Shown here in pieces: positions 1 through 8,034 of a stretch of DNA of 53,198 bases; within the stretch, counting starts at the first letter, position 1; every line of letters begins with the position of its first letter. The stretch covers positions 1 to 53,198 of the forward strand of contig JADFZS010000018.1 of the NCBI GenBank assembly GCA_015232405.1, given 5' to 3'. The notes beneath the pieces are model-generated. The model saw only the letters and a program-made list of their open reading frames with translations. It was not told the DNA's origin and did not search any database. The DNA comes from Magnetococcales bacterium. GTDB taxonomy: Bacteria; Pseudomonadota; Magnetococcia; Magnetococcales; JADFYX01. The translations under genes and the position numbers were made by a program.

Positions 1-13
1 AAAATGGGCGTAA

Positions 14-880
14 GAAGGTCGTCGGATAGGAATTTATAAAAATAAAAAAAATTTAGGCCTTACCAAATCACTCAATCTGGCAATTAAAAAATCCCGGGGC
101 GAGTGGATCGCCAGACAAGATGCCGACGATATATCACTTGTTGATCGACTTAAAAAACAGATTGATTTTTTAAACGCAAATCCTGAGGTGGGCCTCTTGG
201 GTACAGGATCTCATATAATTGACAAACATGGCACAAGAGTGAGAGAGCCAAGGGTGATGCCCCCCAACCACACCAATATTATGTGGCAAATGCTCTTTTT
301 AAATCCATTTTGCCACTCCACAACTATTTTTAAACGATCATTAGCCCTTAAACATCAATATGATGAGACAATAGCATACACCCAAGATTTTGAATTGTGG
401 GGGCGAATGTTACAATCCACCAAAGGAGCCAACTTAGCTGAACCGTTAATTGAGACCCGTTTTCATAATAGACGTACAAGCCACACAAAATATGAGCAAC
501 AACAAGAGATAGGCTATAATATAGTAAACAATAATCTTGCTCGACTTCTACCCAGCAAACCGTGGTCTGAGCAAAATCTGTTGGGATTGTGTAATCTGAT
601 AAAAAACAGCTGGCCCACTGTCGAGGAGTCTGCCACAGATTGGTCTTACATATTAAAAATTTTTCTTGAATTTAGTAAAAGCGATAATATCGACAAAACC
701 ACTCTGGCAGAGATAAAAAAGCAACTGTTAGCCCGTTTAGCTCTACGTATAACCCCAAAACCGGGAATGAAACCAAAGTTTGAACTGGTAGTACTCTGTA
801 TACAATTTGCTGGTTTTTACTGTATCACTGCAATTGTAAAAAGCCTATATATACGTTTAACAAAACGGTTTGCAGGTTGA
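14..880 (+). CDS. Glycosyltransferase family 2, 5'-incomplete (possible pseudogene)
   Basis: This is a GT-A fold sugar transferase that would use a nucleotide-sugar donor, probably in surface polysaccharide synthesis. The frame shows the family core: 'NKKNLGLTKSL' near position 47, a DXD-type metal/donor site in 'RQDADD' near 113-130, then 'NPEVGLLGTGS' and 'DFELWGR'. Homology to the family starts at about position 26, but the frame has no ATG, GTG or TTG before GTG 188, and there is an in-frame TAA at 11-13. Starting at 188 would lose the DXD site. The three codons before the stop read K-W-A, which fits the usual run-up to this core, so the TAA may be a nonsense mutation or a sequence error in a longer gene that begins before the window. 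The C-terminal ~110 residues are helical and unassigned. The acceptor cannot be told. Confidence 0.75.
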   Translation, partial: EGRRIGIYKNKKNLGLTKSLNLAIKKSRGEWIARQDADDISLVDRLKKQIDFLNANPEVGLLGTGSHIIDKHGTRVREPRVMPPNHTNIMWQMLFLNPFCHSTTIFKRSLALKHQYDETIAYTQDFELWGRMLQSTKGANLAEPLIETRFHNRRTSHTKYEQQQEIGYNIVNNNLARLLPSKPWSEQNLLGLCNLIKNSWPTVEESATDWSYILKIFLEFSKSDNIDKTTLAEIKKQLLARLALRITPKPGMKPKFELVVLCIQFAGFYCITAIVKSLYIRLTKRFAG

Positions 881-1583
881 TAAAGAGCAATCAAAAGTGA
901 CAGCAAATAATCCTCTTCTTGTTTTAACAGATATCAACTACACCCTACCGGACCACGGCCCGGAGCTATTTTCTGGGTTGCAGTTAACAGTTGGCCCAGG
1001 TGAACGGTTAGCTGTGGTAGCTGGTGAAGGCGAGGGAAAAAGTACATTAATGCGTTTGATGGCAGGGTTGATCCCCCCCACCAAAGGGGTGGTAGCATTG
1101 TCTGGAAACAAGCTTGACTCTCCCCCTCCCCAACCAGGAGGAATAGGCGTTCTGTTTAGTGATGCCACAAACCATTTTTTAACCCCTGTGGTACAAGAGG
1201 AGATTCTTCTTGGTATGGATAATAGGGATAAATCGGATGGGGAAGATAAAGTCGGACAATATTTGGAGTTAGCAGGGTTTCCAGCCCATAAAGCAGGGTG
1301 TTCTCTAGTTAAACTATCAACTTCCCAACAGTCCAGGGTTGCTGTTGCTGCTGTTTTGGCAAGCCAACCATGTTTGGTTTTAGCAGATGAACCGGGCAAT
1401 TATCTGGATATGGCTGGTGAGGAGCAGCTGGCAAAAACATTTTTTGATCTAACACAGAAAAAAAATATGGCTCAAGTGATATTTACCAGCCGTTTGGAAC
1501 GAGCCAACCGTTTTGCCAAGCGCATTCTTTTTTTAAATAATGGGGTTTTATCCAACACCCCTTCCCCAAAGGGGCGATTTTGA
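870..1583 (+). CDS. ABC transporter ATP-binding protein, EcfA/CbiO-like, with degenerate Q- and H-loops
   Basis: This is a 237-aa single-domain ABC ATPase. Walker A is GEGEGKST (residues 52-59), the signature is LSTSQ (149-153), Walker B is CLVLADE (168-174) with the catalytic Glu, and the D-loop is NYLD. The stretch 'FLTPVVQEEILLG' resembles the energy-coupling-factor/CbiO branch. Two key residues are missing: the Q-loop reads LFSDA, with Ser97 where Gln is usual, and the H-loop reads FTSRL, with Ser208 where His is usual. No transmembrane partner lies beside it. The TTG start overlaps the upstream glycosyltransferase by 11 bp. GTG 897, with a weak AAAGAG upstream, is an equally good start. 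Its partner and substrate are unknown, and ATP hydrolysis may be impaired. Confidence 0.75.
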   Translation: MQVDKEQSKVTANNPLLVLTDINYTLPDHGPELFSGLQLTVGPGERLAVVAGEGEGKSTLMRLMAGLIPPTKGVVALSGNKLDSPPPQPGGIGVLFSDATNHFLTPVVQEEILLGMDNRDKSDGEDKVGQYLELAGFPAHKAGCSLVKLSTSQQSRVAVAAVLASQPCLVLADEPGNYLDMAGEEQLAKTFFDLTQKKNMAQVIFTSRLERANRFAKRILFLNNGVLSNTPSPKGRF

Positions 1584-1656
1584 TATAAACTTTTAGAGTT
1601 GTATTAACAAATAACTCATATATCTATTATATACTATATATTTCAAAGGGGTAGAC

Positions 1657-2166
1657 ATGGAAGAGAAGTCTGAGGAACAGGGTACAGAGGCGGAAAAATC
1701 TGCGGAGCAACCAGCATTTCACGTTGAGAAGCTCTACATTAAAGATCTCTCATATGAAAGCCCCAACTCCCCTGATATATTTCAAAATCTTGGGGAGCCA
1801 AAAGTTGAGTTCAACTTAGATACAGGGGCAACACAAAAAGGTGAGGTGCATTATGAGGCAACGTTACATGTCACAGTGACTGTAAAAAATGCCGAGCAAA
1901 CCCTTTTTATAATTGAGATATCCTACGGTGGTCTGTTCCAGATCCGCAACTTCTCCAAAGATCAAGTTGACGCGCTTTTGGGTATAGAGTGTCCAACCAT
2001 CCTCTTCCCCTATGTACGTAGGGTGGTTTCTGATCTGGTAACTGAGGGCGGATTTAAACCTTTGGTACTTGATCCTATAAATTTTGCTGCGGTATTCCAT
2101 CAAGCCCATAAAGGTAACAAGGCTGGGGCAGAGGCAGCCAACGGCAAACCAGAAACAATAAATTAA
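1657..2166 (+). CDS. secB: Protein-export chaperone SecB
   Basis: SecB is a cytoplasmic tetrameric chaperone that keeps preproteins unfolded and hands them to SecA at the Sec translocon. The 169-aa product has the family's N-terminal hallmark 'VEKLYIKDLSYESPNSP' after a short acidic leader, then the FNLDT and VTVTVKN strands, and 'PTILFPYVRRVVSDLV' with 'LDPINFAAVF' near the end. This matches the usual SecB length and layout. The ATG is preceded by AAAGGGG at good spacing, in a very AT-rich upstream region that probably holds the promoter. secA lies about 6 kb away on the other strand. SecB is typical of Proteobacteria. It is convergent with queF. Confidence 0.95.
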   Translation: MEEKSEEQGTEAEKSAEQPAFHVEKLYIKDLSYESPNSPDIFQNLGEPKVEFNLDTGATQKGEVHYEATLHVTVTVKNAEQTLFIIEISYGGLFQIRNFSKDQVDALLGIECPTILFPYVRRVVSDLVTEGGFKPLVLDPINFAAVFHQAHKGNKAGAEAANGKPETIN

Positions 2167-2187
2167 TTTAAGTTTTTAATGACTTAT

Positions 2188-2526
2188 CTATACAGGTTTT
2201 GTATAATCAGCAGTGACAACTGTTGAGATGCCACCGCGCACATTAAAGTCTCCAACTACTGTCATTGAGCGAGGAGATGCTATAGCCACCAGTTCATCAA
2301 GTATCTGGTTGGTTACAGCCTCGTGAAAATGACCTTTATCTCTAAAACTCCAGAGATAGAGCTTGAGTGACTTTAACTCGATACAGGTTTGGTCTGGTAT
2401 ATATGAGATGCGAATCTCAGCAAAATCCGGTTGACCGGTTTTGGGGCAGACACAGGTAAATTCCGGACATTTCATTTCGATCCGGTAGTTACGATTAGGA
2501 TTGGGATTGGGAAAAGTTTCTAACAT
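2188..2526 (-). CDS. queF: NADPH-dependent 7-cyano-7-deazaguanine (preQ0) reductase QueF
   Basis: QueF reduces the nitrile of preQ0 to the aminomethyl group of preQ1 in the queuosine tRNA-modification pathway. The ~112-aa product is the short, single-domain type. Visible marks are '[15 protein letters not shown]', which carries the nucleophilic Cys and downstream Asp, the QueF signature '[13 protein letters not shown]', and '[11 protein letters not shown]' with the active-site His/Glu. The frame is open to a TTG at 2532, but ATG 2526 gives the normal N-terminus (MLETFPNP). It stands alone and is convergent with secB. I see no preQ1 riboswitch upstream. Confidence 0.93.
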   Translation of the reverse strand: MLETFPNPNPNRNYRIEMKCPEFTCVCPKTGQPDFAEIRISYIPDQTCIELKSLKLYLWSFRDKGHFHEAVTNQILDELVAIASPRSMTVVGDFNVRGGISTVVTADYTKPV

Positions 2527-2734
2527 GAGCAACTTTCTAGGCTATTTGTTGGGTGAAGTCAATAATTCATAACCTTAGACAAATAATTTCATATAGTTCA
2601 TGGCAGAACATTTGGGATCAAATACTAGAATTATGAACATTTTTTCAATATTCTGCTAAATCTGGTAAACATTATTGGATGATGTTAGTCTAATCAGTTG
2701 AGGGACCATATTTTTTTTAATGGAGATGTAGCTT

Positions 2735-3376
2735 GTGGGTCGTATTCAAACATTAATTATTGGGGCAGGTGTAGCCTTTTTGGTCTCAGGACTACTAAGT
2801 GGTGGTGGTGAAGCTGGGGGTGGTGGTATCGATTTTGACAGCCTCCTGACCATGGCGTTTTTGGTATATATTTGGTACACAATTCGTTGGGCAGCATCAT
2901 CAAAAAACAAAAAGAACAGCCAGAGCAACCCCCCTGAAATCGACCCAAAAACCACCCTGTCAAAACAGGACAATCCTTCTGAGCCTCCAACCAGCCATGA
3001 AGAGCCATATGTTATCCATATAAATAAAAATCGGGAAAACTCAGAAAACCCACCCTCTGAGCAACCCCAAGAGGCCAGCCCAGTAGCAAAAAAACCCATG
3101 GCTTCCCCCATACCTGGGCTATTGGGCTCGTTGCGAGTTGAGACCATTAAAATTATTCACCACAAAGCACCTTGGTCTATAGTGGAACGAGGGGCCACCA
3201 TAGGTCGTTTTCGCAACACTCCAATCCCTGCCTGGATTCGCACCTCAGATGATCGTGAGGCTGATTATCACGGTATAACAGATGATCTGGCGATGGATGG
3301 CACTGTCTGTATTGAAATACCAGAAAGTTCAGAACTAATTCTCTCTCCAGGCTTGGTCTATCTACTGCGTTCATGA
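2735..3376 (+). CDS. Hypothetical two-TM protein translationally coupled to mutS
   Basis: I do not recognise this 213-aa protein. It starts at GTG 2735 behind GGAG. The N-terminus has two hydrophobic segments (about residues 4-20 and 37-51) separated by a Gly-rich loop. Residues ~55-130 are a low-complexity, Pro/Ser/Gln/Asn-rich linker, probably disordered. The last ~75 residues (from about '[15 protein letters not shown]') look like a small folded domain ending at '[13 protein letters not shown]'. Its stop overlaps the mutS start (ATGA), so the two genes are probably co-translated. The cytoplasmic domain could act with MutS or simply share the transcript. No function is assigned. Confidence 0.7.
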   Translation: MGRIQTLIIGAGVAFLVSGLLSGGGEAGGGGIDFDSLLTMAFLVYIWYTIRWAASSKNKKNSQSNPPEIDPKTTLSKQDNPSEPPTSHEEPYVIHINKNRENSENPPSEQPQEASPVAKKPMASPIPGLLGSLRVETIKIIHHKAPWSIVERGATIGRFRNTPIPAWIRTSDDREADYHGITDDLAMDGTVCIEIPESSELILSPGLVYLLRS

Positions 3377-6006
3377 CCAACACCCAAAAGAAACACACCC
3401 CGATGATGGCCCAATATCTTGAGATCAAGGCCCAACATCTTGATGCTCTATTGTTCTATCGCATGGGAGAGTTTTATGAACTGTTTTTTGATGATGCCAA
3501 AATTGCAGCAAAAGATTTAGATATTATACTCACCACCCGAGGGAAAACCGCTGACAAGCCAATTCCCATGGCGGGAGTTCCGGTACACCGACTTGATAAT
3601 TATTTAAAAATCGCTGTTGAAGCTGGTCATAAGGTGGCTATTTGCGAACAGATGGAGCCGCCTAACAAATCCAAAGGCCCGGTTCGTCGTGAGGTATTGC
3701 GAGTAGTAACCAGTGGTACTCTTACCGAAGAGAGCTTATTAAACCCCAAAAGTAACAACTATTTAGTCGCCATTGCCTCTGCAACCTCTCCCAAAAAAAA
3801 GAGAATCAACACACCAGCCATCGCAGTTTTGGACCTATCTACCGGACAGTTTCAAGTAGAACAGTATGGCTCTTGGGAGCTGGCTGCGGCTTATCTCTCG
3901 GGGTTGGGTTCTGTTGAGATTGTGGTTCCCGAAGGTTGGGAAACACCAGCAGAGATTGAGGGGTGGCAAAAACAGCTATCCTATCGACCACGTTGGGAGT
4001 TTGATCTTGACCAAGGGTCGGAACTAATAAAAAAACAGTTTAATGTTACTGTGTTGGATAGCTTTGGCGTTGCCGACTCCCCCCTATGTCAAATAGCAGC
4101 AGGGGCATTGCTATTCTATTGCCAGGAGACCCAACGTAGTAGCCTGGGCCACATAACAGCTTTAAAACGTACCCACAGCCATGAAACCATGGTGCTAGAT
4201 GATGCCTGTCGTCGTAATCTGGAGATCAATGGATCATTAAAAGATGGACAGCGTGGTGGCAGCCTGATTGGGGTGTTGGATGAAACTGTCTCTGTTATGG
4301 GTAGCCGCCTTATTTCTCAATGGTTAAACCGGCCTTTGCAGAGTGTAGAGGCCATTGCCCACCGTCAAGATGGTGTAGAGTGGTTACTGCTTAAAAATCC
4401 CCAAGCCAGAAGAGAAATCCGTGACCTTTTGGGCAGTGTTAGAGATCTAGAAAGGCTTTTGGGTAGAATCGCCATGGGTAGAGGATCACCAAGGGATTTT
4501 GGTGCACTGCGCTCTACATTGGAACAGCTGCCAATAATAGTTGACAATCTACGTGGCGACGATATTCCAGCAATTTTACAAGATGTTAGAGAGACATTGG
4601 GTGGTCATCAAGAGCTGCTGGAAAGAGTTGTGGATGTGTTGGCCGAGACCCTACCAATAGCCTTGAAAGATGGCGGGGTAATCAGAGCTGGATATGACCC
4701 TGAGCTAGACAAAATGCGAGATCTATCCGGGGGTGGCAAACAGGGGCTTGCTGATCTGGAGAAAGAGGAGAGAGAGAAAACCGGAATAACAAGCTTAAAG
4801 GTAAAATATCACCGTACTTTTGGCTATACATTAGAGGTTACCAACGTCCATAAAGATCGTGTTCCCTACTCATATCAACACAAACAGACCATGGCTAATG
4901 CGATCCGTTATACCACTCCTGAGCTAAAGGAGTTTGAAGAGCAGATTGTAAATGCCGAAGAGCAGGTACGAATACTAGAGGCTGATATATTTGAAAAACT
5001 AGGGTTGGAGGTGGCACAACATGCAGCATCCCTACAGCGTAGTGCTGCTGGTTTGGCTACACTGGATGTCCTTACAACCTTTGCCCATACCGCTGACGAA
5101 CGGGAGTATCGTCGCCCCCAGGTTGCTTCTGGGGCTGAAATCCACATTCAGCAAGGACGACACCCGGTTGTAGAGGCGTTGCTTAATGATGAACATTTTG
5201 TCCCCAATGATGCAACTCTAGATAGTGATGAGCATAGAATTGGCCTGATTACCGGGCCAAATATGGCTGGTAAATCTACATTTATGCGCCAGGTAGCTCT
5301 CATAGTGTTGATGGCTCACACAGGCTCTTTTGTTCCTGCTGCCAAGGGGGTGATTGCCCTTACAGACCGTATTTTTACTCGTGTTGGTGCAGCTGATGAT
5401 CTAGCAGGAGGTCGCTCTACTTTTATGGTAGAGATGACCGAGACTGCCCATATTCTCCACCATGCCACATCACGATCCTTGGTTATTTTAGATGAAATTG
5501 GCAGGGGAACCTCAACCTTGGATGGACTTGCCATTGCCTGGGCGGTGGTGGAGAGCATACATGGTGTATGCCGTTCCAAAACCCTATTTGCAACCCATTA
5601 TCATGAAATAACCGAATTGGAACGTCTAAAACCGGGAGTGGTAAACTATAATGTCGAGGTAAAAGAGTCTAGCAATAGAGTGCTGTTTTTACACACGATT
5701 GTTCCAGGTGCTGCCTCCAGCTCTTACGGTATCCATGTGGCAGAGTTAGCAGGGCTACCCAAAGATGTTATCATAAGAGCCAGGGAGGTTTTATCCCAGT
5801 TAGAAGAGGCTGAACAGAAAAAACCAGCATCTTCCACTGCCAACAGCACAATAAATAATGAGTATAAAGAGCCAACCCAACTAAGTCTGTTTATGGAGGC
5901 CCCACAAGAGCCTGCCATTAGCGAACTAAAAGCTATGGACCCAGATGATCTAACCCCAAAACAGGCCCTGGATGCCCTATATAGACTGAAAAAAATGTTG
6001 CTTTAA
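3373..6006 (+). CDS. mutS: DNA mismatch repair protein MutS
   Basis: MutS recognises base mismatches and small loops and starts methyl-directed repair with MutL. The 877-aa length is normal. The mismatch-reading Phe-X-Glu motif is present (F34-Y35-E36 in MGEFYELFF). The ATPase domain has Walker [11 protein letters not shown] (627-636) and Walker B/signature DEIGRGTS (from about 707), followed by 'FATHYHE'. Near the C-terminus QLSLF (836-840) is a good beta-clamp-binding motif. The ATG overlaps the stop of the upstream membrane-protein gene by 4 bp. The stop codon lies inside the left arm of a palindromic repeat. All key residues look intact. Confidence 0.98.
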   Translation: MTNTQKKHTPMMAQYLEIKAQHLDALLFYRMGEFYELFFDDAKIAAKDLDIILTTRGKTADKPIPMAGVPVHRLDNYLKIAVEAGHKVAICEQMEPPNKSKGPVRREVLRVVTSGTLTEESLLNPKSNNYLVAIASATSPKKKRINTPAIAVLDLSTGQFQVEQYGSWELAAAYLSGLGSVEIVVPEGWETPAEIEGWQKQLSYRPRWEFDLDQGSELIKKQFNVTVLDSFGVADSPLCQIAAGALLFYCQETQRSSLGHITALKRTHSHETMVLDDACRRNLEINGSLKDGQRGGSLIGVLDETVSVMGSRLISQWLNRPLQSVEAIAHRQDGVEWLLLKNPQARREIRDLLGSVRDLERLLGRIAMGRGSPRDFGALRSTLEQLPIIVDNLRGDDIPAILQDVRETLGGHQELLERVVDVLAETLPIALKDGGVIRAGYDPELDKMRDLSGGGKQGLADLEKEEREKTGITSLKVKYHRTFGYTLEVTNVHKDRVPYSYQHKQTMANAIRYTTPELKEFEEQIVNAEEQVRILEADIFEKLGLEVAQHAASLQRSAAGLATLDVLTTFAHTADEREYRRPQVASGAEIHIQQGRHPVVEALLNDEHFVPNDATLDSDEHRIGLITGPNMAGKSTFMRQVALIVLMAHTGSFVPAAKGVIALTDRIFTRVGAADDLAGGRSTFMVEMTETAHILHHATSRSLVILDEIGRGTSTLDGLAIAWAVVESIHGVCRSKTLFATHYHEITELERLKPGVVNYNVEVKESSNRVLFLHTIVPGAASSSYGIHVAELAGLPKDVIIRAREVLSQLEEAEQKKPASSTANSTINNEYKEPTQLSLFMEAPQEPAISELKAMDPDDLTPKQALDALYRLKKMLL

Positions 6007-6172
6007 CCTAGAAACGGCGGTTGGGGGTGCGTGCATGGTGTAAGATATTGGTTTATCTGGTGTATCAGGGGAAATCGCAGTCACCTTATTGGTGATAAGA
6101 CTTTCCCCTGATATACCAGGTGAATCAATAGCTTGAATCAGGTGCGTGCCGACAACTGCCGTTTCTAGGTTT
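6005..6172. repeat. Nested fold-back repeat: palindromic element carrying an inserted second palindrome
   Basis: The outer arms are 6005-6023 (AACCTAGAAACGGCGGTTG) and 6153-6172, nearly perfect inverted copies. The same outer palindrome occurs at 32419-32468 with a short loop. Here the loop is enlarged: GGTGCGTGC occurs at 6026-6034 and again, as a direct repeat, at 6141-6149. The 106 bp between them form their own imperfect fold-back, with 6054-6073 pairing with 6102-6121 at about 18/20 bases and weaker pairing outwards to the ends. This is what an insertion with a 9-bp target duplication would look like. The left arm includes the mutS stop codon, so the element may also act as an mRNA 3' end. 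Confidence 0.75.
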
Positions 6173-6269
6173 AACTGTTGAAAATGTATTGATAAGTTTA
6201 TTGAGAAACAGACTTGTTAATGCAGTACAGTTTTATGAATTTGACAAACCACTTAAGAGATATGAACAG

Positions 6270-6638
6270 ATGAACTTTCATATAGTGATAGCAATTATCA
6301 AATCAGAGATGACAGAAAAGGTTATAAAGGTGGGCAAATCGGTGGGCGCTCCCGGTGCTACCGTTATACCTGCCAGGGGAACTGGCACAAAGGAGGCAAA
6401 AACTTTTTTCGGTATTAATTTGGACATATCCAGAGATGTTATCCTGTTTATAGTAGAAGAGAGGCTGATACAAACAATACAAAAAGAAATCAGCCAATGT
6501 TGTTCCTTAGACAACCCCGGTACAGGGGTAACTTTTTCTCTACCTATTGCCAACGTAATAGGTCTAAGCAACCAGATCCCACATATTGAAGAACTGATCG
6601 CCAAACAGCTAAACAGAGAACCATATGAGACTGACTAG
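6270..6638 (+). CDS. PII-like (GlnB-family) signalling protein, short T-loop type
   Basis: This ~122-aa protein has the PII fold pattern: an opening strand 'HIVIAIIKSEMTEKV', then 'GATVIPARGTG', a T-loop region, a returning strand 'RDVILFIVEERLIQTI' and a final 'GTGVTFSLPIANVIGL'. Family PII proteins bind ATP/ADP and 2-oxoglutarate and control transporters or enzymes. The T-loop here (about 'TKEAKTFFGINLDIS') is short and lacks the Tyr uridylylated in classical GlnB/GlnK, so it belongs to a divergent branch. The frame stays open to a TTG at 6189, but ATG 6270 behind AAGAGA gives the normal PII N-terminus. No amtB or other known target is adjacent, so its partner is unknown. Confidence 0.75.
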   Translation: MNFHIVIAIIKSEMTEKVIKVGKSVGAPGATVIPARGTGTKEAKTFFGINLDISRDVILFIVEERLIQTIQKEISQCCSLDNPGTGVTFSLPIANVIGLSNQIPHIEELIAKQLNREPYETD

Positions 6639-6664
6639 AGCTGTTGGTATTATTAGCTAGAAAT

Positions 6665-7945
6665 CTAAACACTCCCCCCTTGCTGGAGCCCAGATAAAAC
6701 CATAGCTAGATCTTTGGCTCGGGCATAACGGGATAGACTTTTAATGGCATTGGCATTTGCCAGTGTTGGGGTGTTGTTTTTTATACCGTTGATCAGCTGT
6801 AATAAACCTTCGACAATTTTTACTTCATCATGCAACGGCACATATGTGTCTATACCCACCTTCTGCATAGTTTTGACTGTGTCACCATTTGGGTCGGCCA
6901 AGGCGAGAAAAGGTTTTTTTGCCCTTATATATTCGTATAGTTTAGCTGGGACTTGGTGGTTATAGTTTTTACCTTGCAGCAGTAACAGGCCATCTACATC
7001 AAGCAACTCTTCTATAGCTTTATCATAGGGTATTGCCGATTCTATTTTAACTATATCAGCTATTTGAGCTTGATTGATCATGGTTTGGATTATCTGGTCA
7101 CAACCAGTTGCCCGAAAGATTATTTCCAGTTTTTGCGGATCAACAAGACGTTTGTGTTTTAGTTTTGCAATAGCTGCAAACAGGGGCTTGGGGGTGCGGT
7201 TTTCCTCTCCTATATATAAGGTTCCGCTGTGTAAAATTGTAACTCTCTCATTTGGTTTGCTCCATTTGGCAGGCAGACGACTGTTTTCTGCTTTGGCAAA
7301 GATCTCCTCATCATAACCGTTGGCTATTACCTGTAGTTGCTCTTTTTTGAGCAGGGGATATTTTTCTTGATAAAGTTGGTGGTGACCAGCTGTTGTAGTA
7401 ATAATTTTCTGGCAACTCTCCACCGTCTTTTTTTCAATTTTAGCATAGATTTTTTTTGTAAATGGATCTTCAGCTTGAGAGTTATAGAACATGGGATCAC
7501 GAAAATCTGCCACCCAGGGAATTCCGGTTTTTTTATGAATTGTGTGAGCTATTAGCAAACTTGTTGCAATAGGATATGTTGCCCAGATAATTTGTGGGCG
7601 ATATTTTTTTACCATAGCCATAGCTTTGGGAACACCCCACAGCCACCAACTTGACCAGCGGTCGGGCAGAGCGGTTATGCGTAGGTATCTTCCTGCAACT
7701 GCAAGATCTTTTGCAGCATCCAGACTAAAGGCTCGTTGTACGTCGGTTTGTGTGGGTATATCTGTTAGCTGATCACCACCATGGTTGGGATATGCCCTGG
7801 GATTTACCGATAGTATTTGGGGTTGCCAGCCAAAATCTGGCAGATTGCGACAGAAACTGAGGGTTCGCTGCACACCACTTCCCCTGGCTGGGGGGAAGTG
7901 GTAGGCGATCATGAGGATGTTTTTTTTGTCATGTTGAAAAGACAA
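6665..7945 (-). CDS. Glycosyltransferase family 4/1 (GT-B fold)
   Basis: This retaining sugar transferase probably adds a sugar during surface polysaccharide or lipopolysaccharide synthesis. The N-terminus 'NILMIAYHFPPARGSGVQRT' is the typical acceptor-domain opening. 'PWVADFRDP' follows mid-protein, then 'VIANGYDEEIF' and the donor-domain strand 'RVTILHSGTLY'. The C-terminal 'VPAKLYEYIRAKKPFLAL' holds the family's E-x7-E-type donor-binding region. The frame is open to a TTG at 7978 with no ribosome site. TTG 7945 has GAGG six bases upstream and is preferred; the protein is then about 426 aa. It is a lone gene between the convergent PII-like gene and secA. Its substrate is unknown. Confidence 0.85.
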   Translation of the reverse strand: MSFQHDKKNILMIAYHFPPARGSGVQRTLSFCRNLPDFGWQPQILSVNPRAYPNHGGDQLTDIPTQTDVQRAFSLDAAKDLAVAGRYLRITALPDRWSSWWLWGVPKAMAMVKKYRPQIIWATYPIATSLLIAHTIHKKTGIPWVADFRDPMFYNSQAEDPFTKKIYAKIEKKTVESCQKIITTTAGHHQLYQEKYPLLKKEQLQVIANGYDEEIFAKAENSRLPAKWSKPNERVTILHSGTLYIGEENRTPKPLFAAIAKLKHKRLVDPQKLEIIFRATGCDQIIQTMINQAQIADIVKIESAIPYDKAIEELLDVDGLLLLQGKNYNHQVPAKLYEYIRAKKPFLALADPNGDTVKTMQKVGIDTYVPLHDEVKIVEGLLQLINGIKNNTPTLANANAIKSLSRYARAKDLAMVLSGLQQGGSV

Positions 7946-8034
7946 AGGATACCTCGAAATTTGCTTTGCCAACAGCAACCAGGAACCAGAAAAGATATAA
8001 TTCCAGACCCTTGATAATTGTGATATTTTTTAAT

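Noticed and set aside
938..1399. 153-codon minus-strand open frame over the ABC ATPase gene
   Set aside because: The opposite strand encodes a clear ABC ATPase with ordered motifs; the antisense product has no features.
2533..2734. PreQ1 riboswitch in front of queF
   Set aside because: I looked on the minus strand for the short preQ1-I aptamer pattern and did not find it.
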